From assembly GCA_019745155.1 (NCBI GenBank), contig JAIETM010000002.1, positions 1 through 64,000 on the forward strand: a DNA stretch of 64,000 bases, in the 5' to 3' direction. Both the position numbers and the translations under genes were made by a program. The notes under the pieces were generated by a model. The model did no database searches, was not told the origin of the DNA, and saw nothing but the letters and a program-made list of their open reading frames with translations. Every line of letters starts with the position of its first letter. Positions within the stretch are counted from its first letter, which is position 1. Positions 56,522 to 63,699 of the stretch are shown here, piece after piece. The DNA is from Chitinophagaceae bacterium (GTDB lineage: Bacteria; Bacteroidota; Bacteroidia; Chitinophagales; Chitinophagaceae).

Positions 56522-56983
56522 ATGCTTACCTTGTTCAAAAAATGTATGCGGTATCTTATTCTGTTCTTACTGCTGTTGGCGGGTTTTTTCACACAGGCGC
56601 AAAGTAAAGTGCGCATCAACCACACTGCTATCTATGTAATTAACCTAAAAGCCGCTGCTGATTTTTACAGAAACATCATTGGTTTGGATACTATTGCAGA
56701 GCCATTTCATGACGGTAAACATGCATGGTTTAAGACAGGTGAGAAAACTGCATTGCACATTATTGAGGGTGCCAATGCAAAGCTTACTTACTATAAAAAT
56801 CAGCACACTTGTTTCAGTGTACCCAATTTGCAGATGTTTATAGAGAAGTTGATTGAGCGAAAGATTGCTTTTGAAGACGTACAAGGCCAGAAGGGTAAGT
56901 TTACAACCCGTGTGGATGGGGTACACCAGATCTGGTTACAGGACCCGGATGGATATTGGGTGGAGGTGAATGATGAACAATAG
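56522..56983 (+). CDS. Exported VOC (glyoxalase/dioxygenase fold) protein
   Basis: The 153-residue protein has a signal peptide (ending in AGFFTQAQ; a Met at 56546 is an alternative start). The mature part is a glyoxalase-type domain: INHTAIYVINLKAAADFYRNIIG with the first metal His, ALHIIEG with the second, and the end DPDGYWVEV with the metal Glu. Exported VOC proteins are uncommon; the reaction is not known. Confidence 0.83.
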   Translation: MLTLFKKCMRYLILFLLLLAGFFTQAQSKVRINHTAIYVINLKAAADFYRNIIGLDTIAEPFHDGKHAWFKTGEKTALHIIEGANAKLTYYKNQHTCFSVPNLQMFIEKLIERKIAFEDVQGQKGKFTTRVDGVHQIWLQDPDGYWVEVNDEQ

Positions 56984-57022
56984 TCTGCGTGCAGAAATGA
57001 TACTCGATTTTGTTTAACCCTT

Positions 57023-57040
57023 TTTCTTATTGATAAGAAA
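57023..57040. promoter_or_regulatory. TTTCTTAT/ATAAGAAA palindrome
   Basis: A perfect eight-base inverted repeat with a two-base centre lies in the 234-base intergenic region downstream of the VOC gene. The short spacing suits a DNA-binding site rather than an RNA hairpin. Confidence 0.35.
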
Positions 57041-57087
57041 TAAGTTCTACATATAAGTTTTTTTCATGCATTCATAATTGTTGTAAT

Positions 57088-57127
57088 ATGCTGAAAATCA
57101 AGTGCAAATACCAAAATTTTTCAGCAT
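57088..57127 (+). repeat. 10-bp inverted repeat ATGCTGAAAA/TTTTCAGCAT in the leader of the GcvH-like gene
   Basis: ATGCTGAAAA at 57088-57097 is mirrored by TTTTCAGCAT at 57118-57127 with 20 bases between. It is about 90 bases before the ATG at 57218 and could form a leader hairpin. Confidence 0.5.
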
Positions 57128-57217
57128 TGAATAGTGAAAAGCCATAAATTGCAATCCAAGCATCCTTGCCCAAAGACTACCCCCCCCAATTGTTAAAAAT
57201 GAAAGGCAAGTAATTTA

Positions 57218-57631
57218 ATGTGCATGAACTATCTGTTGGACGACCCCCAACTCAAGGACAGGCTTTATTTCACCAAGAACCATGAATGGGTTTTTTTGGA
57301 TGGAAGAATTGCGTACATCGGTATTACGGAATACAAATGTGCGCCCTGTAAGGAGGGGCCTGCATTTGAGATGAGCAGTATTTTTACCTATAAGCACGAA
57401 GGCACTGCTTATGGTAAAGTTCGCTGCGGCGAGCTCTTTATTGATATCAATATGCCTGTAAGCGGAAAGTTGGTACAAGTAAACAGACAACTATTGACCA
57501 AGCAGAATCTCGATTTCAAGTCGATTCGTGTGCCTGATAACTGGCTGGGTATGATTTTGTCTGATGAAGTGAGCACTTCCGACTTACTTTCTCCTCAAGC
57601 ATATCTGGAGGTACTTGCTTCAAAGCAATAA
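57218..57631 (+). CDS. GcvH-like protein lacking the lipoyl lysine
   Basis: The 137-residue protein aligns with glycine-cleavage H protein: YFTKNHEWVFLDGRIAYIGITEYK, the MPVSGKLVQVN turn and DNWLGMILSDE. The lipoylated Lys of H protein lies eight residues before the Pro of PVSG; here that residue is Glu72 (RCGELF). It also carries a CAPC pair (Cys41, Cys44) and Cys70, which H proteins lack. It cannot be lipoylated at that position, so a carrier function is unlikely. No gcvT or gcvP is nearby. Its role is unknown; GcvH-like proteins in other operons are suspected to work in sulfur or lipoate relay. Confidence 0.75.
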   Translation: MCMNYLLDDPQLKDRLYFTKNHEWVFLDGRIAYIGITEYKCAPCKEGPAFEMSSIFTYKHEGTAYGKVRCGELFIDINMPVSGKLVQVNRQLLTKQNLDFKSIRVPDNWLGMILSDEVSTSDLLSPQAYLEVLASKQ

Positions 57632-57636
57632 TGCAA

Positions 57637-58527
57637 TTACCGAAGCCATTGTGTTTGCCTCGAACTCAATTGAAGGGCAGTTAATTCAGCGTTGACTAAT
57701 TGCTGGTCTTCCACAGCCAAGGCCCCACAGATGGCGCCATATTGCATACATGTAGATAAGGCTAGCTGCTGCATCCAACCAAAGAGAAAGCCGGCAAAAA
57801 AACTATCACCTGCGCCATTGCTATCAACAATTCTATCAACAGGATAAGCCGCTTGCTCTATCCATTCTCCCTGCTTCGTAAGCAGGCTTGCGCCTTTTTT
57901 TCCATGTGTACAGACCACCAATTCTTTTCCTTGACCAATCAATTGCTGCATCACTGATCGATAATCTTGTAGATTGTCAGAGCTTAAGTGGATGTATTGT
58001 GCAGCATTGATAAAGTCTTGGTGATAAGCATTGTGTCCATCATAATCATGCAGATCAGTCCAAATTGGTTTTGCATCAGTTTTAAGTAGTGGAATAAGCT
58101 GTCTGCAATAACTAATGATATTCAACACCACTATATCCGCTTTCTGTATTGCCTGCTGTATAGCAGCAATATTGTGTTGGATGTTTTCAGACGACTGTGT
58201 AATGAACATAGAAATTCTGCCACCATCTGCATCCATGATATTAATATGTCTTTCCGTGCCCTTGGGATCAAGCGCATAAAAAAAGTCAACACCTGATTCT
58301 TGCAGAAAAGAGGCTATCTGCATACCGTAAGCATCATCACCAATTACCGAATACAAGGTATTGGGGACGCCCAGCTTTGTCAATGCAAGTGATTTACCCG
58401 CACCGGTAGAACCACAGCCTTCATGAAAAGGTGCTTCATGAATGGTGGTTGGTACTGGTGCAGGTAACTGTTCCAGATGTACAATATGGTCAAAAGTGGT
58501 TCCTCCAATAATAAACACTTGCTGCAT
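57637..58527 (-). CDS. PfkB family carbohydrate kinase
   Basis: From the ATG at 58527 the protein has 296 residues. It shows PfkB motifs: GCGSTGAGKSLALTKLG near residue 38-54 and the catalytic DSNGAGDSFFAGFLFG near residue 236-251. Family members phosphorylate sugars or nucleosides with ATP; the substrate is not evident. It lies one base after the DHFR-like gene, so both share a transcript. Confidence 0.88.
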   Translation of the reverse strand: MQQVFIIGGTTFDHIVHLEQLPAPVPTTIHEAPFHEGCGSTGAGKSLALTKLGVPNTLYSVIGDDAYGMQIASFLQESGVDFFYALDPKGTERHINIMDADGGRISMFITQSSENIQHNIAAIQQAIQKADIVVLNIISYCRQLIPLLKTDAKPIWTDLHDYDGHNAYHQDFINAAQYIHLSSDNLQDYRSVMQQLIGQGKELVVCTHGKKGASLLTKQGEWIEQAAYPVDRIVDSNGAGDSFFAGFLFGWMQQLALSTCMQYGAICGALAVEDQQLVNAELTALQLSSRQTQWLR

Positions 58528-58528
58528 A

Positions 58529-59059
58529 TCAGGCGCCAAATTGATAGGTTAACTGTACAAGACCTTTAGGATAGGCTTTACTGCTTTGAAGCCTTAAGGG
58601 CTGCATCGTAGTATTGTCACCGAACAAGCGAATACCATCCCTCAATACTACCGGAATGATGGAGACGATTAATTCATCAACCAATTGTAAACGCAGTAAT
58701 TGCTGTACAATACTTGCGCCACCATCACAAAAGATATGCTTATCGCTTGTTTCGTTTTTCAGTTGTGTTACTAATTCTTTCAGGTCACCTGTATAAAAGT
58801 GCAGCTTGCCCTTGGGTTCCTGCATTTTTGATGAGATGATATAACATTGTTTGTCCGCATGCGGAAACTGATCGGTTAATTGCATGACTGTATCATAGGT
58901 TCTTCTACCGATGATAACCGTATCAATGGTTTGTATGAAATCAGCATAGCCATAATCCTCTCCTTCTTGCTCAACACTTTGCAGAAAGCTGAGGTCATCA
59001 TTGTTGCCGGCGATAAAGCCATCAACACTCATAGCGATATACACAATTAGTTTGCGCAT
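58529..59059 (-). CDS. Dihydrofolate-reductase-like (RibD C-terminal) protein
   Basis: The 176-residue protein has the DHFR/RibD fold: IVYIAMSVDGFIAG at the N-terminus, IGRRTYDTVM near residue 50 and the NADPH-binding IFCDGGASIVQQLL near residue 109. Members of this group reduce pteridine- or flavin-like substrates; most are uncharacterised. It lies upstream of the PfkB gene and downstream of the cytochrome c gene. Confidence 0.87.
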   Translation of the reverse strand: MRKLIVYIAMSVDGFIAGNNDDLSFLQSVEQEGEDYGYADFIQTIDTVIIGRRTYDTVMQLTDQFPHADKQCYIISSKMQEPKGKLHFYTGDLKELVTQLKNETSDKHIFCDGGASIVQQLLRLQLVDELIVSIIPVVLRDGIRLFGDNTTMQPLRLQSSKAYPKGLVQLTYQFGA

Positions 59060-59082
59060 GCTTGTAACAGTTAAGTTACAGA

Positions 59083-59640
59083 TTAGGGCTGAGGTGCAAT
59101 GGGTTCAGGTACTACGTTTTTTACCGGAGGAATACTTTTCAGATAAGCAAAAATGGCGCGCACATCTTCCGGCTTCATTGCCTGATAAGCCTGCCAGGGC
59201 ATGGGTGGCAATAATTTTCTGTTGCCTGCTAATCCTTTTGCATCGCCATGCTGAAATGCGCGAATAAACTGCGCTTCAGTCCACATACCAATACCGGTAG
59301 AATCTGGTGTTAGATTGGCTGCGAAGGACGTTCCCCATGGTCCTTTTACTGCCGTACCATTAAAATGGAATAGCGCCCAGTTTCTGGATGTCATTGGATC
59401 TGCGGCGGGTAAACTCAATGCTGCCGGGTGACCAGCAAGTAGCAAATTACTATCTAAAGCCGGGCCTTTATCGGTCATAATTTTAGAAGTATGGCAATCA
59501 TTACAACCTGTAACACTCACCAGGTATTTCCCTTGATTAATCAGAGCAGTATCCGTTAGTGGCAAGTCTGCTGTTTGCTTTGTTGTTTGTTGGCAGGCAA
59601 TCATTGATAAGAATCCTGCTGCAAATAAGATCTTTTTCAT
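59083..59640 (-). CDS. Cytochrome c lipoprotein
   Basis: From the ATG at 59640 the protein has 185 residues with a lipoprotein signal (KKILFAAGFLSMIAC, Cys at residue 16). A single haem motif GCNDCH lies near residue 43-48 and a Met-containing MPWQAYQAMKPEDVRAIFAYL near the C-terminus may supply the sixth ligand. It resembles the small cytochromes of Bacteroidota oxidases or dehydrogenases. No partner oxidase is in view. Confidence 0.88.
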   Translation of the reverse strand: MKKILFAAGFLSMIACQQTTKQTADLPLTDTALINQGKYLVSVTGCNDCHTSKIMTDKGPALDSNLLLAGHPAALSLPAADPMTSRNWALFHFNGTAVKGPWGTSFAANLTPDSTGIGMWTEAQFIRAFQHGDAKGLAGNRKLLPPMPWQAYQAMKPEDVRAIFAYLKSIPPVKNVVPEPIAPQP

Positions 59641-59658
59641 GTTAGTCTGGATAAAACA

Positions 59659-59683
59659 AACAATGCCCATCACGGGCATTGTT
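59659..59683 (-). terminator. Terminator/hairpin behind the interrupted barrel gene
   Basis: AACAATGCCC at 59659-59668 pairs with GGGCATTGTT at 59674-59683 over five bases. It lies 15 bases after the natural stop of the interrupted gene and before the cytochrome gene. Confidence 0.65.
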
Positions 59684-59697
59684 GATGAATTAAAAAA

Positions 59698-60231
59698 TTA
59701 AAATGCGATACCTACAGTTAAACCGGCTCTTACACCAAATCCATTTACACCACCGGGTAAATCAAAATTATCTGTGCCGTCAATTACCTTAACAGAGCCC
59801 GTGTTGTAAGAAGGACCGGCAAACATGTCTACACTGATGCCTTTAGTAAAAATTCATTGCTTACCAATCAGTAAACCACCACCAAAAGTATTGAGGGTTC
59901 CTTTGTTCATCAGCTCAGTGATTTCATAGTGCTGATAGCGTAGAAAAGGTGCCAGATAAAATCCTTCCATGGCGCCCTTCTCTGATGCGTAGTAGCGAAA
60001 CTCGGGCGTAATACCAAAGCCTCTGAGTTTAAGTTCATCGAATTTGCTGCCGGTATAAAAAACACCGAGTTGTAATGAGCTGTTAGTGCCAATTTTTCTT
60101 TCATAGAAAAATGAACCTGTTCTTACTAAGGGACTCAGCATATTCACCTTAACCAAATTCTTTTTCTCTCCGTCTTGTGCGCTTGCAACCAGGCTTACCA
60201 GCAGCGCACCTGCAATCAATAATTGTTTCAT
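59698..60231 (-). pseudogene. Outer-membrane barrel protein (DUF3575-like) broken by a TGA codon
   Basis: The first frame encodes 125 residues with a signal peptide (MKQLLIAGALLVSLVASAQ) and a barrel-like body. A TGA at 59854-59856 interrupts it, but the same frame then continues without a stop for 51 more codons to the TAA at 59698-59700, giving SVDMFAGPSYNTGS and a C-terminal VRAGLTVGIAF that ends in Phe, the typical last residue of an outer-membrane barrel. One change of TGG (Trp) to TGA explains it. It could be a real loss, a sequencing error or a recently inactivated gene. Confidence 0.75.
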
Positions 60232-60279
60232 GTTTTTATTATTTTGTGCGAAGCTATTTTCGTGAGTAGTATTTCAGCA

Positions 60280-60295
60280 TCACATGAATGTGTGA
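60280..60295. promoter_or_regulatory. Palindrome TCACATGAATGTGTGA, site 1
   Basis: This 16-bp site lies 48 bases before the start of the interrupted barrel gene. It matches the sites at 61787 and 63630 in all central positions and has dyad symmetry. Confidence 0.6.
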
Positions 60296-60307
60296 ATCTG
60301 AACATGA

Positions 60308-61738
60308 TTACCGAATAGAACTGCTGTTTAATGGCATAATGATGTAGTTACCCTGATCATAGATGAGGATACCGGTTACATAAACTTTATGTGTTGGAAT
60401 AATCTGGTTACGAAAACTTGCAAATGCATGTGTTCTTACAATTGCTGTTTTGCTGCCATCGCTGATGGTTCTATCACCATAGAAACTCAACTGGCCATTG
60501 GCTTCAGGAAAACGTACATCTGTGATGGTAACCAGCTGACCTTCTTTATTAGGTCCTTGATACAATTCACTTAAAGTATAGCTCTTCACCAATTTAAGAT
60601 CCCAGCCAATTACTTGCGCATCGGTTGTGCTAACCCCACTCATTTCCAAAGCGCCATTTCGCTCTCTTAATTCACTGCCTTGTTGCAGCTGTATTGTTAC
60701 AAGTTCACCCGCACGAAGGTTATGTGATTGATTGAAGTGAATTGCAATACCTCCGGTTTCGTCTTCAACATATGCAACGCTTGATTCTATATTGTCTTTA
60801 ACAGATGTGATGACGCCGCCAATGGTAATCGGCGCAAAGAGATACATGGGTGTGCCGGAGTAATTATTCCTCAGACTGGCAATTTTGGTGTTTGCAATAG
60901 CTTGTTTATCGTCTTCTTCTATGGTTAATGTGTGAAGATTACTTATACCAACTTCAAATGCACCTTGTGTATGTACAACGCTGAAACGAATTGTTCTGTC
61001 GGGTTGAATCTGTTGATCGTTTACCGGCTTTACATAAAAGCGAACGCTTGTTTCTCCCATTCTTACAGGTACACGAATTTTTCCATTATTCAATTCAGGA
61101 GTCGTGGTAAAATGTGTACCATATCCACCAAGGGTAGTATTAAAGGCAATATCTACATAGCCATCTGAAATGGCAAGAGGATTGATATTGAGAACAACTT
61201 CTTTGTGATGGTTGCTGGCTTCATTTACCTTACTGTCATTTTGTGCAAAGCCGATTACTGCAACAGTTTCATCATCTAAGAGCTGAAGCCTTACACTATG
61301 TCTATTGTCTAGAGCAACGCTGCTTTTTTGCGCATCAATTTCTACTACAACAAGTCGTTCTCCATTCTTAATTTGATTGTTGATTGGGATAATTTGAAGT
61401 GCAGCTTCTCTGCTACCCCGGGCTATAGGAATTTCAATAAATCCATCTACTGCCACAGGATTGGTTGTAAAATCTATCCCATACTGTGCGGTTTGAGGAT
61501 TCAGTTTTAAGACCAGCTTTTCTTCTTTATTGCTAGAGGCGGATAATTGAATTTGGGTAGTGGTTTCTGTCCCTGATTCGGTAACATGAATTACATCTTG
61601 TACAAATCCTGCTTTGATAGGCAACAATTGCTGTGAACGATCTGGTATCGGTGTATCCTTTTTGTTACAAGCGGTCAGTAATAATATTGCTACTACTATA
61701 GCAATACATGTCTTCAAAGAAAAATGCAGCTTCTCCAT
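60308..61738 (-). CDS. Lipoprotein with Calx-beta-like repeats and DUF5689-like end
   Basis: The 476-residue protein has a lipoprotein signal (IAIVVAILLLTAC, Cys24). Residues about 45-155 and 160-275 look like two Calx-beta domains (LQLLDDETV and LTIEEDDKQ ends), followed by an OB-fold-like C-terminal domain (IGGVITSVKDN to VYVTGILIYDQGNYIIMPL) as in DUF5689. It is probably surface-exposed and may bind ions or polymers. A shared palindrome lies 48 bases before its start. Confidence 0.78.
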   Translation of the reverse strand: MEKLHFSLKTCIAIVVAILLLTACNKKDTPIPDRSQQLLPIKAGFVQDVIHVTESGTETTTQIQLSASSNKEEKLVLKLNPQTAQYGIDFTTNPVAVDGFIEIPIARGSREAALQIIPINNQIKNGERLVVVEIDAQKSSVALDNRHSVRLQLLDDETVAVIGFAQNDSKVNEASNHHKEVVLNINPLAISDGYVDIAFNTTLGGYGTHFTTTPELNNGKIRVPVRMGETSVRFYVKPVNDQQIQPDRTIRFSVVHTQGAFEVGISNLHTLTIEEDDKQAIANTKIASLRNNYSGTPMYLFAPITIGGVITSVKDNIESSVAYVEDETGGIAIHFNQSHNLRAGELVTIQLQQGSELRERNGALEMSGVSTTDAQVIGWDLKLVKSYTLSELYQGPNKEGQLVTITDVRFPEANGQLSFYGDRTISDGSKTAIVRTHAFASFRNQIIPTHKVYVTGILIYDQGNYIIMPLNSSSIR

Positions 61739-61786
61739 ATGTTTTGATTTGAATGCAAAACAATATGAGGAGCTGCACTATAAAAA

Positions 61787-61802
61787 TCACATGATAATGT
61801 GA
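61787..61802. promoter_or_regulatory. Palindrome TCACATGATAATGTGA, site 2
   Basis: This is the most symmetrical copy: TCACAT and ATGTGA are perfect inverted arms around GATA. It lies 48 bases before the Calx-beta lipoprotein start, the same distance as site 1 has from its gene. Confidence 0.65.
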
Positions 61803-61837
61803 ATATGTGCTATTAGCTGTTGATGGCAATCACATAT

Positions 61838-62551
61838 TTATTTGTGTGCAGACATCGACTGCTCCCAAACCAATTGTCCTTTATTGTTAAAGAACTTGAT
61901 GCCGGTAAACGCATCTTTATTTTGAAACCAAGCTCCATTTGGTTTTGACATGCCAATGAGCAATCGACCATTTTCGCCACCAATCACCAAGCCCTTGGTG
62001 CCATCTTCTAAAGCTATCACATGTACTGCTTCTCCCTGTCCGTCATCTACGCCCATAATACTTCTGGCTTTACCATCTTTAGCGGTGTTCACGCCTAGTC
62101 CGCCCATTTCCCAACCTTCTTTATTGTTCCAAGTCATACCCGAAGATTCAAACATTCTTTTGCCGCTGTTTGGATCTGCAAGTTTATCACCCATAAGTAC
62201 GCGATCAAAACCTTGCTCATTCATAACAACCATACCAATTGTACTATGGTAATAGTTTTTATACCATTCCATGTATTGATTCGGATCATCATAGTTCTTG
62301 GCCCAGTATTTTCTAACGAGTGCTGTATCTGTTCTTACTCTGTATCGGGAAGCCGGAATAGGTGCACCAATCAGGATTCTGTCTCTACCTAAACTATCCT
62401 CAATAATGATACCCTTGGTACGAATCAGTTTTGAATCGTCGTTTTTTGTGAAGCTGCTGACAATAAAAAATGTCAGCACCATACTGCAACTAAGCAAACC
62501 AAGACTTAAGTATCTGATTTGCTTTTTGAGTTGATTGATTTCTGTATGCAT
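61838..62551 (-). CDS. Membrane-anchored protein of unknown function
   Basis: The 237-residue protein has one N-terminal membrane segment (residues about 13-33) and an exported domain of repeated short blocks of the form G-x-x-x-x-x-D-R-x-L-I/M-G (SLGRDRILIGAP, EQGFDRVLMGDK, GENGRLLIGMSK), which suggests a beta-solenoid. I do not recognise a function. The start follows the RidA stop by two bases, so it is in an operon with it. Confidence 0.7.
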   Translation of the reverse strand: MHTEINQLKKQIRYLSLGLLSCSMVLTFFIVSSFTKNDDSKLIRTKGIIIEDSLGRDRILIGAPIPASRYRVRTDTALVRKYWAKNYDDPNQYMEWYKNYYHSTIGMVVMNEQGFDRVLMGDKLADPNSGKRMFESSGMTWNNKEGWEMGGLGVNTAKDGKARSIMGVDDGQGEAVHVIALEDGTKGLVIGGENGRLLIGMSKPNGAWFQNKDAFTGIKFFNNKGQLVWEQSMSAHK

Positions 62552-62553
62552 GG

Positions 62554-62991
62554 TTATTTGTTTTCGGGCAATACCGCAACCACTTCAATTTCCAGCTTTG
62601 CCTCGGGCATAAACAGTCTGCTTATCTGTACCCAAGTAGAAGTTGGATAATCACCGCCATAGGCTTTTTTTCGCACGTGATTCAAAGCCTTCATCGCTTC
62701 TATATCGGTAGTGTAGATGGTTTCTTTCATGACATGTTTTAGTGATGCACCAAAATGTGCTAGGCTTTTCTCAATCACCTTATACACATAAGACACATCT
62801 TTCTCGGTGATGTTGGTAGCCACTGTTCCAGACACATAGATCGTATTACCCGTTCTAATCACCTGTGTATATCCACCCACTGTATCTTGTTGACCCAGTG
62901 TAAAGTGGAACTTTTCTTTATACGGGTGTGTTTGTGCAAATGTTACACATCCCATAAATAATGCTAACATGATTAAGCTTAGTTGTTTCAT
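62554..62991 (-). CDS. Exported RidA-like protein without the catalytic Arg
   Basis: The 145-residue protein has a signal peptide (ending in MGCVTFAQ) and a YjgF fold: IYVSGTVAT near residue 51 and a last strand KLEIEVVAVLP. The segment PTSTWVQI replaces the PARSxVxV of active RidA, so the substrate-binding Arg is missing. Deaminase activity is therefore unlikely. It sits between two exported or lipid-anchored proteins in one operon. Confidence 0.8.
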   Translation of the reverse strand: MKQLSLIMLALFMGCVTFAQTHPYKEKFHFTLGQQDTVGGYTQVIRTGNTIYVSGTVATNITEKDVSYVYKVIEKSLAHFGASLKHVMKETIYTTDIEAMKALNHVRKKAYGGDYPTSTWVQISRLFMPEAKLEIEVVAVLPENK

Positions 62992-63000
62992 AAAAATGTT

Positions 63001-63588
63001 TTACTGACCTGCAAGAATGGGTTTATTGGGTGTTGTACACCAGGCTGCGCGATGTAGGGTAATGGTGCCATTGTGGACATTGGTGCTGATTTCAACCCAT
63101 CCATAGTGTACCTGTTGTGCTTTTACCAGCTGAAAAGGCAGGTATTTTCTGGATTGCCCCAGCCAATTACCAAACCACTGTACCGTTCCTGTTTCATGTT
63201 CATGTCTTTCTATCAAAGCCACTTCTGAAAACTCATACCAATTATGTCCAGTAACTGTTGTACCAATCGACGTATTTTTTTGTAGTGCTGGTACGGTTTC
63301 TTCCGGACTCACCGGCAAGCGCGTAGTGATACTACTGAGTACGAGGTATCTTCTTTTATCGGTTTTATTGATAAAGTCGCCAACCAGTTCTGTATAGAAC
63401 ACGAGGTCAAAGCGTTGATTATTATCGAAGTCATACACAATTGGATCGGCACCCCATCTTAGTGTAGTATCCTTCAATTGATGATAAGTGATATCGGCAG
63501 GAGGCGCCGGATTTGCAGGCGTTGTCGGTTGTTTACTGCAAGACACCAGTATTAAGGCCAGTGCGGAGAGCAATAAGTATGGTCGCAT
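63001..63588 (-). CDS. Lipoprotein of unknown function
   Basis: From the ATG at 63588 the protein has 195 residues; the open frame extends 32 codons further but that part crosses the palindrome. It has a lipoprotein signal (LLLSALALILVSC), a Pro-rich linker (TTPANPAPPADI) and a beta-rich body with YDFDNNQRFDLVFY, similar in style to FG-GAP calcium-binding loops, and VHYGWVEIS near the end. It is the first gene of the three-gene operon. Confidence 0.75.
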   Translation of the reverse strand: MRPYLLLSALALILVSCSKQPTTPANPAPPADITYHQLKDTTLRWGADPIVYDFDNNQRFDLVFYTELVGDFINKTDKRRYLVLSSITTRLPVSPEETVPALQKNTSIGTTVTGHNWYEFSEVALIERHEHETGTVQWFGNWLGQSRKYLPFQLVKAQQVHYGWVEISTNVHNGTITLHRAAWCTTPNKPILAGQ

Positions 63589-63629
63589 GTTTTTTTTGCA
63601 AACATGCTTATTTGCGTAAGTTTTTACAA

Positions 63630-63645
63630 CCGCATGAATATGTGA
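63630..63645. promoter_or_regulatory. Palindrome CCGCATGAATATGTGA, site 3
   Basis: This copy has two changes in its left arm compared with the perfect form TCACAT-GAAT-ATGTGA. It lies 41 bases before the ATG at 63588 and would control the three-gene operon down to 61838. Confidence 0.5.
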
Positions 63646-63699
63646 AAAGACGGTAATTGCTGCCTGTTTAAACCAGCTATTCAATACGTAAAAATCGAT

